Assembly: GCA_040223615.1 (NCBI GenBank)
Contig: JAVKFY010000077.1
Coordinates: forward strand, 11,083 to 75,082
Length of the DNA stretch: 64,000 nt
Reading direction: 5' to 3'
Source of the DNA: JAVKFY01 sp040223615
GTDB taxonomy: Bacteria > Pseudomonadota > Alphaproteobacteria > GCA-2731375
The translations under genes were made by a program, and so were the position numbers. Below the pieces are notes generated by a model, which saw only the letters and a list, made by a program, of their open reading frames with translations, was not told the DNA's origin and searched no databases. Positions 25,012 through 33,133 of this stretch are shown here, piece after piece; position 1 is the stretch's first letter, and every line of letters starts with the position of its first letter.

Positions 25012-26626
25012 GTCTCTGCCCCATCTGTTGATGTAGGTCTTGTTCAAAGTACCACCGCACGGCCTGCGCGTCCTTTTCCGGCAAACCAAGTTGGCGCCCC
25101 ACGTCCTGGACCAGCCGCTGCATGATCGCCGCTTCTGCACGGCTTCTCGGCCGATCAAACACACCGGAGTGACCTGGGGCGCCAGGGCCGGTATGACGTC
25201 CGAACCTCCTGTTGAAACCGCGCGTCATCCATCGATCCAGTGCGCTGTCCTGTAGGCCATTGAGGGCCAGATAGAAGCTTCCACCCTTTCGGCCGAATAG
25301 CTCCGCTCCAAGTGCTTCATCAGTTCCCCTTCCCGGAATGCTCATACTGGGTGTGTCAACCCAGAGACCGGTCTGTCTGCGTATGTCGCGCAACTGGGAT
25401 ATTAGGTGAGGTTCAACTAGGAACTCGACAGTGCCGCTTGGCCCTTTGCTGTCGATCAGCTGCTGCAGCATTTGTAGATGCCTTTCAGCGATCGGATGTT
25501 GAGTCCAGCGCCTGCCATCCCGTCGCCGGATAGGGATGCGACCACCGCTCGCCCAACCGTCAGCCAACTCGAGCGCCAACTGGAAATTGCGAGACGGTCT
25601 TTGCGCGTAGCTTAGCGGTACCGCAAAAGCCGTAGTTAGTGCTTGGACGTCTTCAGTAGATAACCATCCGCTACCCCACGGCAATCCCCGCCCAAACATC
25701 GAGCTCCGTAGCTGAGCAATATCGAAAGCGCGAGCAAGGTCCTTATCATACCATCCAATGCCGCTCTTGGGTTGACGCAATTGGAGGTCCGCCTCGGCGA
25801 TTGCTTGCCTCACCGCATCCTCGTAGTCGCGTGGGTTCTCCGGATCTCCTTTCCTCCGGCGATGTTGCAGCAAGTAAAGATCATCCCAGAAGCCGCCGAT
25901 GCGCTGCACGCGCGGCCTTGTAATGTGACCGAGGGCGCGCTCGCGATAAGATACGGCAGGCATCGCCGGATCGAGGTCCTCGACGTGGTGGCCGTACTGG
26001 TCGGCGAAAGCCGTACGTGCTCGCTCCGCACGCAAGCCCGGAGTTACGAGCGCGCCCATACCATGGGCGTCGGCCGGCGCGAAGTAGGCGTGTACGGCTT
26101 GCCCCGGCCGCCCTGGCATTAGCATGCCGAGTGTGGCGGCAACCTGGGTCGAACCGCCGCCGATCATCTGCCACGGATCGAGGTTGTCGACGCCGCGGCG
26201 GAACATCTCGCCGCCCGCCCAAAGATCGACCATGTCGCCGACTGGCGTCAGCCATTCTAACCCGGTCGCCGACAGGCCGAACAGTTCGCCCAGGCTGCGT
26301 GGCGCGGTCGGCAGTCGGTCGACGGCTTCCTGGCCGATCACGCTGCGCAGAACGTTACGCGGGTTAACGGTGTCAACGTACTGGTCTGCGCGTTCAAGCC
26401 AGGTCAGCGTTCGCGGGGCCCCTGTCGGCTCATATGTCAGCGCCATCTCGCCGGTCGGGGTGACGATCAGCCTGGGCGACGGTGGTGGCGGCTTGTGCGC
26501 CGGGACCGGCGGCTGCGCCGCTGATGCGGGGCCAGGCACATCGCCCGGATACGGCGCCAGAACAGGCCGATGCCACGGCCAAGCGCCTTCGCCCTCGGCG
26601 AACAGGGTTCCGTTGTCCATCTGCAT
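24953..26626 (-). CDS. Large phage protein with polyvalent-type (DUF7178-like) C-terminal region
   Basis: A 557-residue protein. Residues 1-60 are Pro-rich. From about residue 240 the order of motifs (SGIGWYDKDLARAF, a long middle domain, GSFYLALNGLQDSALDRWM, then AQAVRWYFEQDLHQQMG) resembles the DUF7178-type region of phage and plasmid polyvalent proteins. That likeness is from memory and unverified. Base composition is visibly less GC-rich than the flanks, a sign of separate origin. ATG 26626 has GAGAGG upstream. It could be an injected virion protein. Confidence 0.7.
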   Translation of the reverse strand: MQMDNGTLFAEGEGAWPWHRPVLAPYPGDVPGPASAAQPPVPAHKPPPPSPRLIVTPTGEMALTYEPTGAPRTLTWLERADQYVDTVNPRNVLRSVIGQEAVDRLPTAPRSLGELFGLSATGLEWLTPVGDMVDLWAGGEMFRRGVDNLDPWQMIGGGSTQVAATLGMLMPGRPGQAVHAYFAPADAHGMGALVTPGLRAERARTAFADQYGHHVEDLDPAMPAVSYRERALGHITRPRVQRIGGFWDDLYLLQHRRRKGDPENPRDYEDAVRQAIAEADLQLRQPKSGIGWYDKDLARAFDIAQLRSSMFGRGLPWGSGWLSTEDVQALTTAFAVPLSYAQRPSRNFQLALELADGWASGGRIPIRRRDGRRWTQHPIAERHLQMLQQLIDSKGPSGTVEFLVEPHLISQLRDIRRQTGLWVDTPSMSIPGRGTDEALGAELFGRKGGSFYLALNGLQDSALDRWMTRGFNRRFGRHTGPGAPGHSGVFDRPRSRAEAAIMQRLVQDVGRQLGLPEKDAQAVRWYFEQDLHQQMGQRHAKPERYSQGAEAFVEASR

Positions 26627-26682
26627 GGACCTCTCAAATTCAGGGTTGATCGCAGGAAGCCGACCGTCGCCACCTTGCCTGT

Positions 26683-26937
26683 CTACAGCAGGTGACGAAG
26701 CTGGCCTTCGATGTGGCTGACGCGTTCCTTGACCTGGGCGAGTTCGTCGCGGGCCTCGCGCACGTCGGCGCGCAACTCGCGGAGCTGGGCCATGATCTCG
26801 TGCAGCAGGTTCTGGTCGGCCGGGCGCAGCAGCCGCATCGCGTAGCCGCCGAACAGTTTCCACAGCAGCCACAGCACGAAGGCGACGCCGGCCAGAAAGC
26901 CGCCCTGCTCGCCCCAGTCCTCGGGCAGCAACGCCAT
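26683..26937 (-). CDS. Single-helix coiled-coil protein, spanin-like
   Basis: An 84-residue protein. One transmembrane helix (FLAGVAFVLWLLWKLFGG) is followed by a heptad coiled coil (EIMAQLRELRADVREARDEL and on). This is the layout of inner-membrane spanins (Rz). ATG 26937 is six bases after GAGGGG and overlaps the previous stop as ATGA. It sits in a lysis-like block of small membrane genes, though no endolysin is recognised. Confidence 0.6.
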   Translation of the reverse strand: MALLPEDWGEQGGFLAGVAFVLWLLWKLFGGYAMRLLRPADQNLLHEIMAQLRELRADVREARDELAQVKERVSHIEGQLRHLL

Positions 26938-27233
26938 CACCATCCCCTCGCTTGTCGTTTGCGCGCGGCCAGCCGGGCACGCCAGTCGATCGCGGCCAGC
27001 CACACCCGCCGGCCCAGGCGCAGGCTCGGTCCGGGCACGGTCGGTCGGATCGCCCGTGCCTGGGCCTCCGCATCGGCGGCGACGGCATCGGCGATGCCGG
27101 CATGGGCGCCGCGCGCGAAGGCGGCCAGACGGCCGCGCCGGCGCCACTCGCGCGCCAGCAACACCAGCATCGCCACCGCGCCGCTCAGCAGCCCGGCAAC
27201 GAAACCCGACGCGCCGGCGGCCTCACAGGTCAT
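26937..27233 (-). CDS. Small membrane-anchored phage protein
   Basis: A 98-residue protein with an N-terminal transmembrane helix (FVAGLLSGAVAMLVLLA) and a basic Arg/Ala-rich tail. I do not recognise a family. Its start overlaps the end of the secreted 96-residue protein by 11 bases, and its stop overlaps the spanin-like gene. It is probably a lysis or envelope protein of the phage module. Confidence 0.6.
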   Translation of the reverse strand: MTCEAAGASGFVAGLLSGAVAMLVLLAREWRRRGRLAAFARGAHAGIADAVAADAEAQARAIRPTVPGPSLRLGRRVWLAAIDWRARLAARKRQARGW

Positions 27234-27513
27234 CGCCTTTCCCCTCGTGGGTCCGCATCAGGTCGAAATGCCGTCCCGAGGCGACGACGCAGGTCCGGCC
27301 ATCGGCGGCGGAGACCAGCGCCGTCCAGGTCGCACCGTCGGCGCTGGCCAGCAGCTCCAGCATGCGGCCATCCTCGGTCAGCGCCTGCGCGACGACGCGC
27401 TCGGCATAGCTCTCGGCCAGACCGTCGAGCAGCGCCTGGCGCGGGCCGCACGGGGTCTGCGCCGCTGCCGGCGCGGCCAGCAGCAGGAGGATCGATATCA
27501 ACAGTCTCATCAT
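27223..27513 (-). CDS. Small secreted phage protein
   Basis: A 96-residue protein with a clear Sec signal peptide (MMRLLISILLLLAAPAAAQ). The mature part is about 77 residues with two Cys. A lipobox is not convincing, so it is not a clear Rz1 lipoprotein. GGAGAGGG precedes the double ATG. It begins the block of three overlapping small genes. Possible roles are a spanin partner or a superinfection-exclusion protein. Confidence 0.6.
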   Translation of the reverse strand: MMRLLISILLLLAAPAAAQTPCGPRQALLDGLAESYAERVVAQALTEDGRMLELLASADGATWTALVSAADGRTCVVASGRHFDLMRTHEGKGDDL

Positions 27514-27521
27514 CCCTCTCC

Positions 27522-28313
27522 TCACGGCGTCGGCGGCAGCAGGACGACACCGAGGCAGCGCACGCCCCAGTCGCTCGACCCGCCCATCGCGAGGCGCAGC
27601 GCCGTGCCGCTGACCGAGTAGGTGCGGGCATCGGCGCTGAGCGCGTTGCTGGCCGCCGTCGTCGCGGTCGACGCGGCATTGGTGTAGAGCACCAGGTCGA
27701 CGAAGTGCTCCGACGTCGACTTCTTGCCGGCGACCACGACCAGGGCGCTGGCGCCCGACACAGTGCCATGGTCGAAGATCTCGGTGACCGACTGGCCGAC
27801 GGCGGCGGTACTCTGCTCGCGGAAGGTCAGCGAGCCGGCGCCACTGTCGAACAGCGCGTAGTTGGTCCCGCCGGCGTCGTCGTGCACGCGACGCAGCGTG
27901 TCGTCGAGCCAGCGCCGGGCGCTGTTCGCCGACCACAGGTCGAGCGCCACCGCCGACAGGCTGGCGGAGAGCGAGCCGCTGTCCAGGCTCACCGTCACCG
28001 TGGTGTTGGGCGCGCCGTAGCTGGACGAGACGACGGTGCCGTAAAGCGTGGTCGCGTCGGTGCAGCGGATGCGCCGGCCGGTGGTGTAGGCGGCGGCGAC
28101 GTCGGCGGCGATGGTGAAGGTGGTGGCGCTGGCATAGGCGACGGTGTGGCCGAGGTCGCGCCATTCGGCGTCGTCGTACCAGGACTTCACCTGGGCCATC
28201 ACCTCGCGCATGCCGTCATTGACCGCCGAAGGCGCCATGTTCTCCGGGAAGCCGTCCGGCGGCGCGGCATTGTTGCTCGCCGCCGTGGTGCTCCAGGTCT
28301 TGATCGCGGACAT
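27522..28313 (-). CDS. Phage tail fibre-like protein
   Basis: A 263-residue protein. Its start is of the kind common to phage fibre and receptor-binding proteins: KTWSTTAASNNAAPPDGFPE, then MAPSAVNDGMREVMAQVKSW. The rest is Thr/Ser/Ala-rich beta sequence, as expected for a trimeric fibre shaft. The exact receptor is unknown. Confidence 0.8.
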   Translation of the reverse strand: MSAIKTWSTTAASNNAAPPDGFPENMAPSAVNDGMREVMAQVKSWYDDAEWRDLGHTVAYASATTFTIAADVAAAYTTGRRIRCTDATTLYGTVVSSSYGAPNTTVTVSLDSGSLSASLSAVALDLWSANSARRWLDDTLRRVHDDAGGTNYALFDSGAGSLTFREQSTAAVGQSVTEIFDHGTVSGASALVVVAGKKSTSEHFVDLVLYTNAASTATTAASNALSADARTYSVSGTALRLAMGGSSDWGVRCLGVVLLPPTP

Positions 28314-28334
28314 GGGTGGATTCCTTCGCGGTGA

Positions 28335-29507
28335 TCAGGTGAAGAGGCTTGCAAGGCTGCCGAGCGTGCCGGCGATGTTGGCGGCGGCCTGGCCGTAGCC
28401 GAGCGCCGTGCCGATAGAATCGGGCTCCGGCGCGGTGGTCTGGGTGGTGCGGAAGCCGGCGCCGCCGCCGAGCAGCGCCATGAACTGGGCCAGCCGCTGG
28501 GCGTCCTCGGACTGCGCAAAGTTGTGTCGCTGCACCTGGTCCTGGATCTCGGCCAGGTCGCGCGCCTCGTAGGTCTTGCCGACGGCGAGGAGCTGGCTGA
28601 GATCGGCGTAGTCGGCCGCCGCCAGGTCCGGCGCGAGCTGGGCCGCGGCAAGCTGGCGGGAGGCGGCGTCGCCATGATTGCGGGCGAGCTGGCCGGCGGC
28701 GGCGAGCTGGTTGGCCTGGGCCTGGGCGAAGTCATTCTGCAACAGGCCGATGGCGTCGAGCTGCTGCGCGCGATCGTTCTGCGCCAGCTGGCCCTCAAGG
28801 CTCGTCGCTGACAGCCGGTTGTCGAAACGCTGCTGGCCGAGCCGGGCCAGCAGATCCTGCGAGCGGAGCTGGCGGTCGCGCTCGCTCTCGTAGGCATGGC
28901 CATAGACGTCCGCCGCGAGGTCGCCGAGGTTGCGCGACAGCAAATCGGCGTGCGCGCCGCTGCTCGACCGGCCCGAGGTGCCGAAGGTGGCGTTGACCTG
29001 GTCGCGCACGCGGCGCGCGGCCTGGTCGTAGATCCGGTCGAGATGGGGGTTGCCATCGAGATAGTCGCCGCGCGCGCCGGCCTCGGCATAGCGCAGCGCC
29101 GGGTTCGACACCGGCCGGCGGGCCAGTTCGGTCGCCGCGGACAATGCCGGGTTGGTGACACCGCCGGCGAACCCGGTGGCGTAGCGCGCCGCCGGCCCGG
29201 CCGGCGCGGTGCCGGCGGCGAAAGGGCGCAGGTAGGCGTCGGCCGGATTGGCGCTCAAGGCGTCGGCACCGAGCAGGCTTCGCGCCGTCGCCTGCGCCGC
29301 GTCGGTCAACGGCGAGCCGGCGGTGGCGCGGGCCTGCATCGCGTTCAGCGCCGCCTGCGTCTGCGGCGCGAAGTCGACATAGGTCTGGCCCGGGAAGTAA
29401 GTCGGCCCGCCCTGGTCATAGAGCTGGCGGGCCTGCTGGTAGCCGAAGCCGAGCTGATCGGCGATCGGCTGCCAGGGCGTGGTGGTCTGGGTGACCGGCG
29501 TTGCCAT
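28335..29507 (-). CDS. Phage helical structural protein, possible ejection protein
   Basis: A 390-residue Ala/Gln-rich protein, largely helical, with many charged heptads (LAQNDRAQQLDAIGLLQNDF). The N-terminus (PWQPIADQLGFGYQQARQLY) is of a type seen in phage proteins of unknown name. Its place among tail genes and its helical make-up suggest an internal virion or ejection protein. This is inference from composition and position only. Confidence 0.65.
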   Translation of the reverse strand: MATPVTQTTTPWQPIADQLGFGYQQARQLYDQGGPTYFPGQTYVDFAPQTQAALNAMQARATAGSPLTDAAQATARSLLGADALSANPADAYLRPFAAGTAPAGPAARYATGFAGGVTNPALSAATELARRPVSNPALRYAEAGARGDYLDGNPHLDRIYDQAARRVRDQVNATFGTSGRSSSGAHADLLSRNLGDLAADVYGHAYESERDRQLRSQDLLARLGQQRFDNRLSATSLEGQLAQNDRAQQLDAIGLLQNDFAQAQANQLAAAGQLARNHGDAASRQLAAAQLAPDLAAADYADLSQLLAVGKTYEARDLAEIQDQVQRHNFAQSEDAQRLAQFMALLGGGAGFRTTQTTAPEPDSIGTALGYGQAAANIAGTLGSLASLFT

Positions 29508-29574
29508 GGGTGTCTCCAGAAATGCGAATGGCCGCCGAGAGCGCGGCCGGTAGCGGTAACGGATGCGGGTGGGG

Positions 29575-29895
29575 CTAGCCCTGAACGGCGTAGCGGAAGT
29601 CGCGGTCGGTGACGGCGTTGCTGTCGTGCGCGAGCGTGAAGCCGCCGTCGCTCACTGCCTGGACGTAGACGAAGGTGTCGGCGGAGACGGCGCTGGCGCT
29701 CATCGGCGACAGCAAGATCACGCTGCCGGAACCGACGCGGGTGTCGCTGACGACGGTGCTGGTGGCGCTCGCTGCCAACGTCACCTCGCCGATGGCGTTG
29801 GAGCGTCCGTCGGCGAGACCGCGCAGGGCATCGACGATCTGACGGATCGCCTCCTCGATATGGCGCGGGCGAACCGCGGGAATGGCAATGGACAT
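29575..29895 (-). CDS. Small phage structural protein
   Basis: A 106-residue protein. A short helix (RHIEEAIRQIVDALRGLA) is followed by beta-rich sequence that resembles small decoration or tail-tip proteins (VILLSPMSASAVSADTFVYV). The ATG at 29895 has GGAGAAGG upstream, and it begins four bases after the nozzle-like gene ends. Family not recognised. Confidence 0.65.
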   Translation of the reverse strand: MSIAIPAVRPRHIEEAIRQIVDALRGLADGRSNAIGEVTLAASATSTVVSDTRVGSGSVILLSPMSASAVSADTFVYVQAVSDGGFTLAHDSNAVTDRDFRYAVQG

Positions 29896-29899
29896 CCGC

Positions 29900-31357
29900 T
29901 CACCTTCTCCCGGCCGGCTGCACGTCGACCTGGAGTCCCTGCGCCTCGGTCCAGTCGCCGGCGAGATCGAGGCGCAGTCGGTGATAGCGCGCGGTGGTGC
30001 GCAGATCGCAGGCGCCGATGCCGTTCGGGCCGGTACCGCTGCCGTACACTGGCGCGCCGGTCTGCAGCGACCGGGCACCGGCCGATACGGCGAGCGTGCC
30101 ATCGGCCATCGGCCGCGCGCTTAACAGCCGGGCGGCGCCGGCCGGATTGAAGGCCAGCTCCGCCGTCTCCAGCCGCGCCGCCAGGGTCTCGCCGGTGAAC
30201 AGCGCCATGGCGTGGCCGGGATCGAACCCGGCGAGTAGTAATTCGCCGCCGGTCCAGGCGCGGCTGTCGAGCGGCGCCGGCAGGCCGTCGAGCGCGGCGG
30301 CAATGCTGTCGAGGCCCTCCAGATCGACCCCGGCGGTGAGCGCGGTGAACACCCGCTCGATGTCGAGCTCGGCTTCCGACCACCTGTCGTCGCCCCAGTC
30401 GTACATGATCAACCGGTCGGGCACGCCGCCGGCCTTGGCGTCGCCGGACGGATAGGCCCAGACCACCAGCTTGTTGATCGGATCGGCCGCGCCGGAGACG
30501 CGGTGCGCGTGGCCGGCGTCGAGCTTGGCGAAAAAGTGCTTGTCGATACGGCCCTGGCCGATCGGCCGGCTGGCGGCGCCGTCGAACACCATGAAGCCGT
30601 TCTGGCCGAGATAGAAGATCGCCGCGCCGACCGGCACCACCGAGCCCGGGCACGGCGTGCCGCGCGACTGTTCCACCAGGTCGAAGCGGAAGATGGTCGG
30701 CGGACCCTCGTAGCTCATGCGCCAGATGTCGTGCTCGCGGAACACGGTGCCGACCTCACCGCCGACGATGCGCTGCACCCGGCCGCCGGAACCGAGCAGG
30801 TCCTGCCGGTCGGCCTGGTTGGTGCCGACGGTCCAGCCTTCCAGGTCCTCGAAACCGGACCAGGCGACGCGGTGCGGCACGGCACCGTCGACTGCGTCAT
30901 AGACATTGCCGAGGACGACGAAGTTGCGCACCACGGCGATGTGGCGGGCGCGCGGCGGCGAGCCGGCGAGGTCGGCGAAGCTGCCGCCGCCCAGGGTGGC
31001 GACCTGCGGCGCGTCGTCGAAGTTGGTGGCGATGACCTTGTCGCCCCACTGCACGAACGCCCAGTAGGAGTCGTCAGCGCAACCATACGTCGCGCCCGAC
31101 TTGTCGGCGGCCGACGCGGCGGCAAGCTGGTAGAGCTTGTCGGCGGTGCCGGCGAAGGCATAGGTGTTGCCGGCGCTGTCACGGGCGGTGAAGCCACCGC
31201 GCACCAGGCCGTTCATGCTCGCCGAGAAGGCCGACAGGCCGCGCAACGGCTTGTAGCCGCGCGACGCCGGCAGGCAGTTCAGCGCCACGGTGACGCCGGG
31301 ATTGTTCAACGCCGGCTGGTCCGGCAGCCACTGGCCGAAAGGCAAATCGATCAGCAT
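29900..31357 (-). CDS. Phage nozzle/DNA-stabilisation-like protein
   Basis: A 485-residue beta-rich protein. It begins LIDLPFGQWLPDQPALNNPG and has repeated blade-like segments such as HIAVVRNFVVLGNV, FREHDIWRMSYEGPP, IFYLGQNGFMVFDG and LIMYDWGDDRWSEAE. The pattern and the position after the adaptor fit the P22 gp10/SU10 nozzle class of podovirus tail proteins. ATG 31357 is chosen over TTG 31372 because TTGGAG sits eight bases upstream. The assignment rests on pattern and order. Confidence 0.7.
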   Translation of the reverse strand: MLIDLPFGQWLPDQPALNNPGVTVALNCLPASRGYKPLRGLSAFSASMNGLVRGGFTARDSAGNTYAFAGTADKLYQLAAASAADKSGATYGCADDSYWAFVQWGDKVIATNFDDAPQVATLGGGSFADLAGSPPRARHIAVVRNFVVLGNVYDAVDGAVPHRVAWSGFEDLEGWTVGTNQADRQDLLGSGGRVQRIVGGEVGTVFREHDIWRMSYEGPPTIFRFDLVEQSRGTPCPGSVVPVGAAIFYLGQNGFMVFDGAASRPIGQGRIDKHFFAKLDAGHAHRVSGAADPINKLVVWAYPSGDAKAGGVPDRLIMYDWGDDRWSEAELDIERVFTALTAGVDLEGLDSIAAALDGLPAPLDSRAWTGGELLLAGFDPGHAMALFTGETLAARLETAELAFNPAGAARLLSARPMADGTLAVSAGARSLQTGAPVYGSGTGPNGIGACDLRTTARYHRLRLDLAGDWTEAQGLQVDVQPAGRR

Positions 31358-31525
31358 GGCGGATGGCTCCAATGGCGACGGCGACGGATTTCGGGCATGG
31401 GCAAGGGTTCCCCTGCGGTTCGGGCAACGAGTTCAGAATCTGTGTTTCGAAATGGCGTGTGGGCCCGGCTAGTCGCGCCGGCATTAGGCAGCAAGCACAC
31501 TCAACCTGTTCAACCAGCAAGCGGC

Positions 31526-31717
31526 TTGCTACGAGCCGAGACGGCCCGCCAGAACATGTCCTATGCCTAGATCGTCGAGCGGCTTGCCACGATAGGCGTC
31601 AAAGAGGATGAGCGAAACCTGTGGAACAAGGTCAGCCGAGAGAAGTTCACTGCTGCCTTCATGATCCAGTGTCTAGCCGCCGTCCGCGGCTCGGATGCCG
31701 AGATCGCTTGGCGCTGA
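31526..31717 (+). pseudogene. DUF6471-like gene remnant with an in-frame TAG
   Basis: On the plus strand, against the phage genes. The frame reads LLRAETARQNMSYA, then TAG at 31568-31570, then IVERLATIGVKEDERNLWNK and VSREKFTAAFMIQCLAAVRG. Read through, this resembles a DUF6471 domain, in which a Glu codon (GAG) would be usual at the TAG. One G-to-T change explains it. No convincing start was found. The 3' end overlaps the neighbouring minus-strand gene. This is a dead fragment. Confidence 0.55.
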
Positions 31718-32119
31718 ACTTTGGCTGTCAACGACGGACAGCATGGTGGCTATCTTTCGTTCCTCCCTGAACAGTCGGTCCTTAAACCCATCCACCCGCT
31801 GTCGGCGGTGCCAAGCGATTGCGCCGAACGCGACGCCTCCGATGGTCGCCACGCCACAAACGACCACGATAGCTAAGGCAACCGCGCTTTCGTTGTCGAA
31901 GTATTCAATAACCTTCTCAATGCCGAGCGGAATCGATGCGCTCAACAGGATAAGCGCAAGGTTGTTGAAAAGTGCCCGGTCTTGAATACGCGCCTCATAG
32001 GTTTCGATATCGTCTCTTGTCATCCAAGTCGCGTCCTGAACCCGCTGGTAAACATCTGTCCGCAAAGCGGAAACTGGCGTTCCGCTGCTATTGGACTGTA
32101 ATCTCAGATCACTTGTCAT
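31673..32119 (-). CDS. Membrane protein of the cargo island
   Basis: A 148-residue protein with two transmembrane helices near the middle (LALILLSASIPLGIEKVI and VALAIVVVCGVATIGGVAFG) flanked by charged segments. Its DNA is much lower in G+C than the phage genes around it. The ATG at 32119 overlaps the upstream gene by 11 bases, so the two are coupled. I do not know the family. A moron-type role in the lysogen (exclusion or defence) is possible but unproven. Confidence 0.6.
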   Translation of the reverse strand: MTSDLRLQSNSSGTPVSALRTDVYQRVQDATWMTRDDIETYEARIQDRALFNNLALILLSASIPLGIEKVIEYFDNESAVALAIVVVCGVATIGGVAFGAIAWHRRQRVDGFKDRLFREERKIATMLSVVDSQSSAPSDLGIRAADGG

Positions 32120-32447
32120 CGGGCGATTCGCGCTGGTTTTCTGCAAACTCCGCCTCTTGCCGCAAGAAGTCCGTCACATTACTGGCGAGCCAGTTAGCCA
32201 TGCTAAGCGCCGTCTGGGGTGTCATCACCAGTCTAGCAACAACCATTTTCTTGTGGACGCTAGGCTCTTTGGGAGTGCCGGCAAACTCCTGAATGATTTG
32301 GTACAGATTTACCCGGACAACACTCTGTCCGAAAAGTATGCCCTGTGCGCCATCAATGAATATGGTTTCGGCACCAGCCGTGTTGCTGATTATTTCAATG
32401 TCTTCGTCGGCTACCTCGACGCGTTCGACGGTGGGCTTCTTGGCCAT
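32109..32447 (-). CDS. Small DUF3467-like protein of the cargo island
   Basis: A 112-residue protein. After a charged start it has a beta-strand segment (TIFIDGAQGILFGQSVVRVN) and ends with ARLVMTPQTALSMANWLASN, a pattern reminiscent of the small DUF3467 proteins. The likeness is from memory. GGGGAGGAAG stands before the ATG. Low G+C and its pairing with the membrane protein downstream mark it as imported cargo. Confidence 0.6.
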   Translation of the reverse strand: MAKKPTVERVEVADEDIEIISNTAGAETIFIDGAQGILFGQSVVRVNLYQIIQEFAGTPKEPSVHKKMVVARLVMTPQTALSMANWLASNVTDFLRQEAEFAENQRESPDDK

Positions 32448-32582
32448 TGCTACTTCCTCCCCTTATTGCAAAGGGGAAATTAGAGCATAGTGATGACAGT
32501 CAGTCACGACCCCAAGTTGCCTCGGTGCGTTTGATACTTAATACCAGATTGCACGAATGTTCGTAATTCGTTCTAGTTCCGC
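32448..32582. other. AT-rich intergenic region of the cargo island
   Basis: A 135-bp non-coding gap, clearly less GC-rich than the module. It lies upstream of the two-gene cargo and downstream of the broken fibre gene. It holds the LexA-like direct repeat at 32559-32573. No terminator is clear. Confidence 0.5.
32559..32573 (+). promoter_or_regulatory. Possible LexA (SOS) box, GTTC-N7-GTTC
   Basis: GTTC at 32559-32562 and GTTC at 32570-32573 are spaced by seven bases, the direct-repeat form used by alphaproteobacterial LexA. A third GTTC follows at 32576. It lies about 112 bp upstream of the cargo genes. One or two such matches would be expected by chance in 64 kb, so the position is the main support. 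Confidence 0.35.
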
Positions 32583-33131
32583 TCAGGCGCTCAAGGTGAC
32601 CTCGACGTTGAGCGTGTCGCCGTTGGCGACGGTGCGGTCGGCGTCGAGGTCGCCCTCGCTGTAGAGGACGCCGGACGTGCCGGTGGCTGCGGCGCAGACG
32701 AAGGCGCCGCCGACGGTGCCGGAACCATTGATCGAGAAGCTGACGTCCGACGAGCTGACCAGGCTCTGCGACGACGGTTCGCCGAAGGTGATCGCCTGGC
32801 GATTGCCGGTGTAGCTGGTGAACTCGGTCCAGCCGGCGTGGCTGGCCAGGGTATCGGCGGCGGCGAAGCTCGGCGACGCGCCCGACACCAGCCCCAGGTA
32901 TCAGGTTGAGATCTGCGTCGCCGCGTCGAACATGATGTCGAGCAGCTCGTCCTTGCCTTCATTGGTGACCAGGTTGTGAAACGCCGCCGCCCACTTCAAT
33001 CCGCCATCGGGCGCCAGGCAACGCATGCCATAGGTGGCGCGCGGCGCCGGCACCGGCGCTACCAGCCCGCCCTGCGTCATCAGATGCGCGTGCGTGCCCA
33101 TCCGGGCAATCGGTCGACCCAAGTTCGCCAT
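32583..33131 (-). pseudogene. Phage tail protein gene interrupted by an in-frame TGA
   Basis: Two parts lie in one frame. The first encodes a start like MANLGRPIARMGTHAHLM and FHNLVTNEGKDELLDIMF, then ATQIST. A TGA follows at 32901-32903. The second continues YLGLVSGASPSFAAADTLAS, HAGWTEFTSYTGNRQAITFG and SGVLYSEGDLDADRTVANGD. In related phage proteins this junction reads like TQITTWYVGL, so the TGA replaces a Trp codon (TGG). A nonsense mutation is the simplest reading. The fragments could be made separately from GTG 32888. Confidence 0.7.
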
Positions 33132-33133
33132 TG

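Noticed and set aside
32583..32888. An independent 101-residue phage gene
   Set aside because: It is in frame with the sequence before the TGA, and the joined product matches a known phage protein pattern across the junction.
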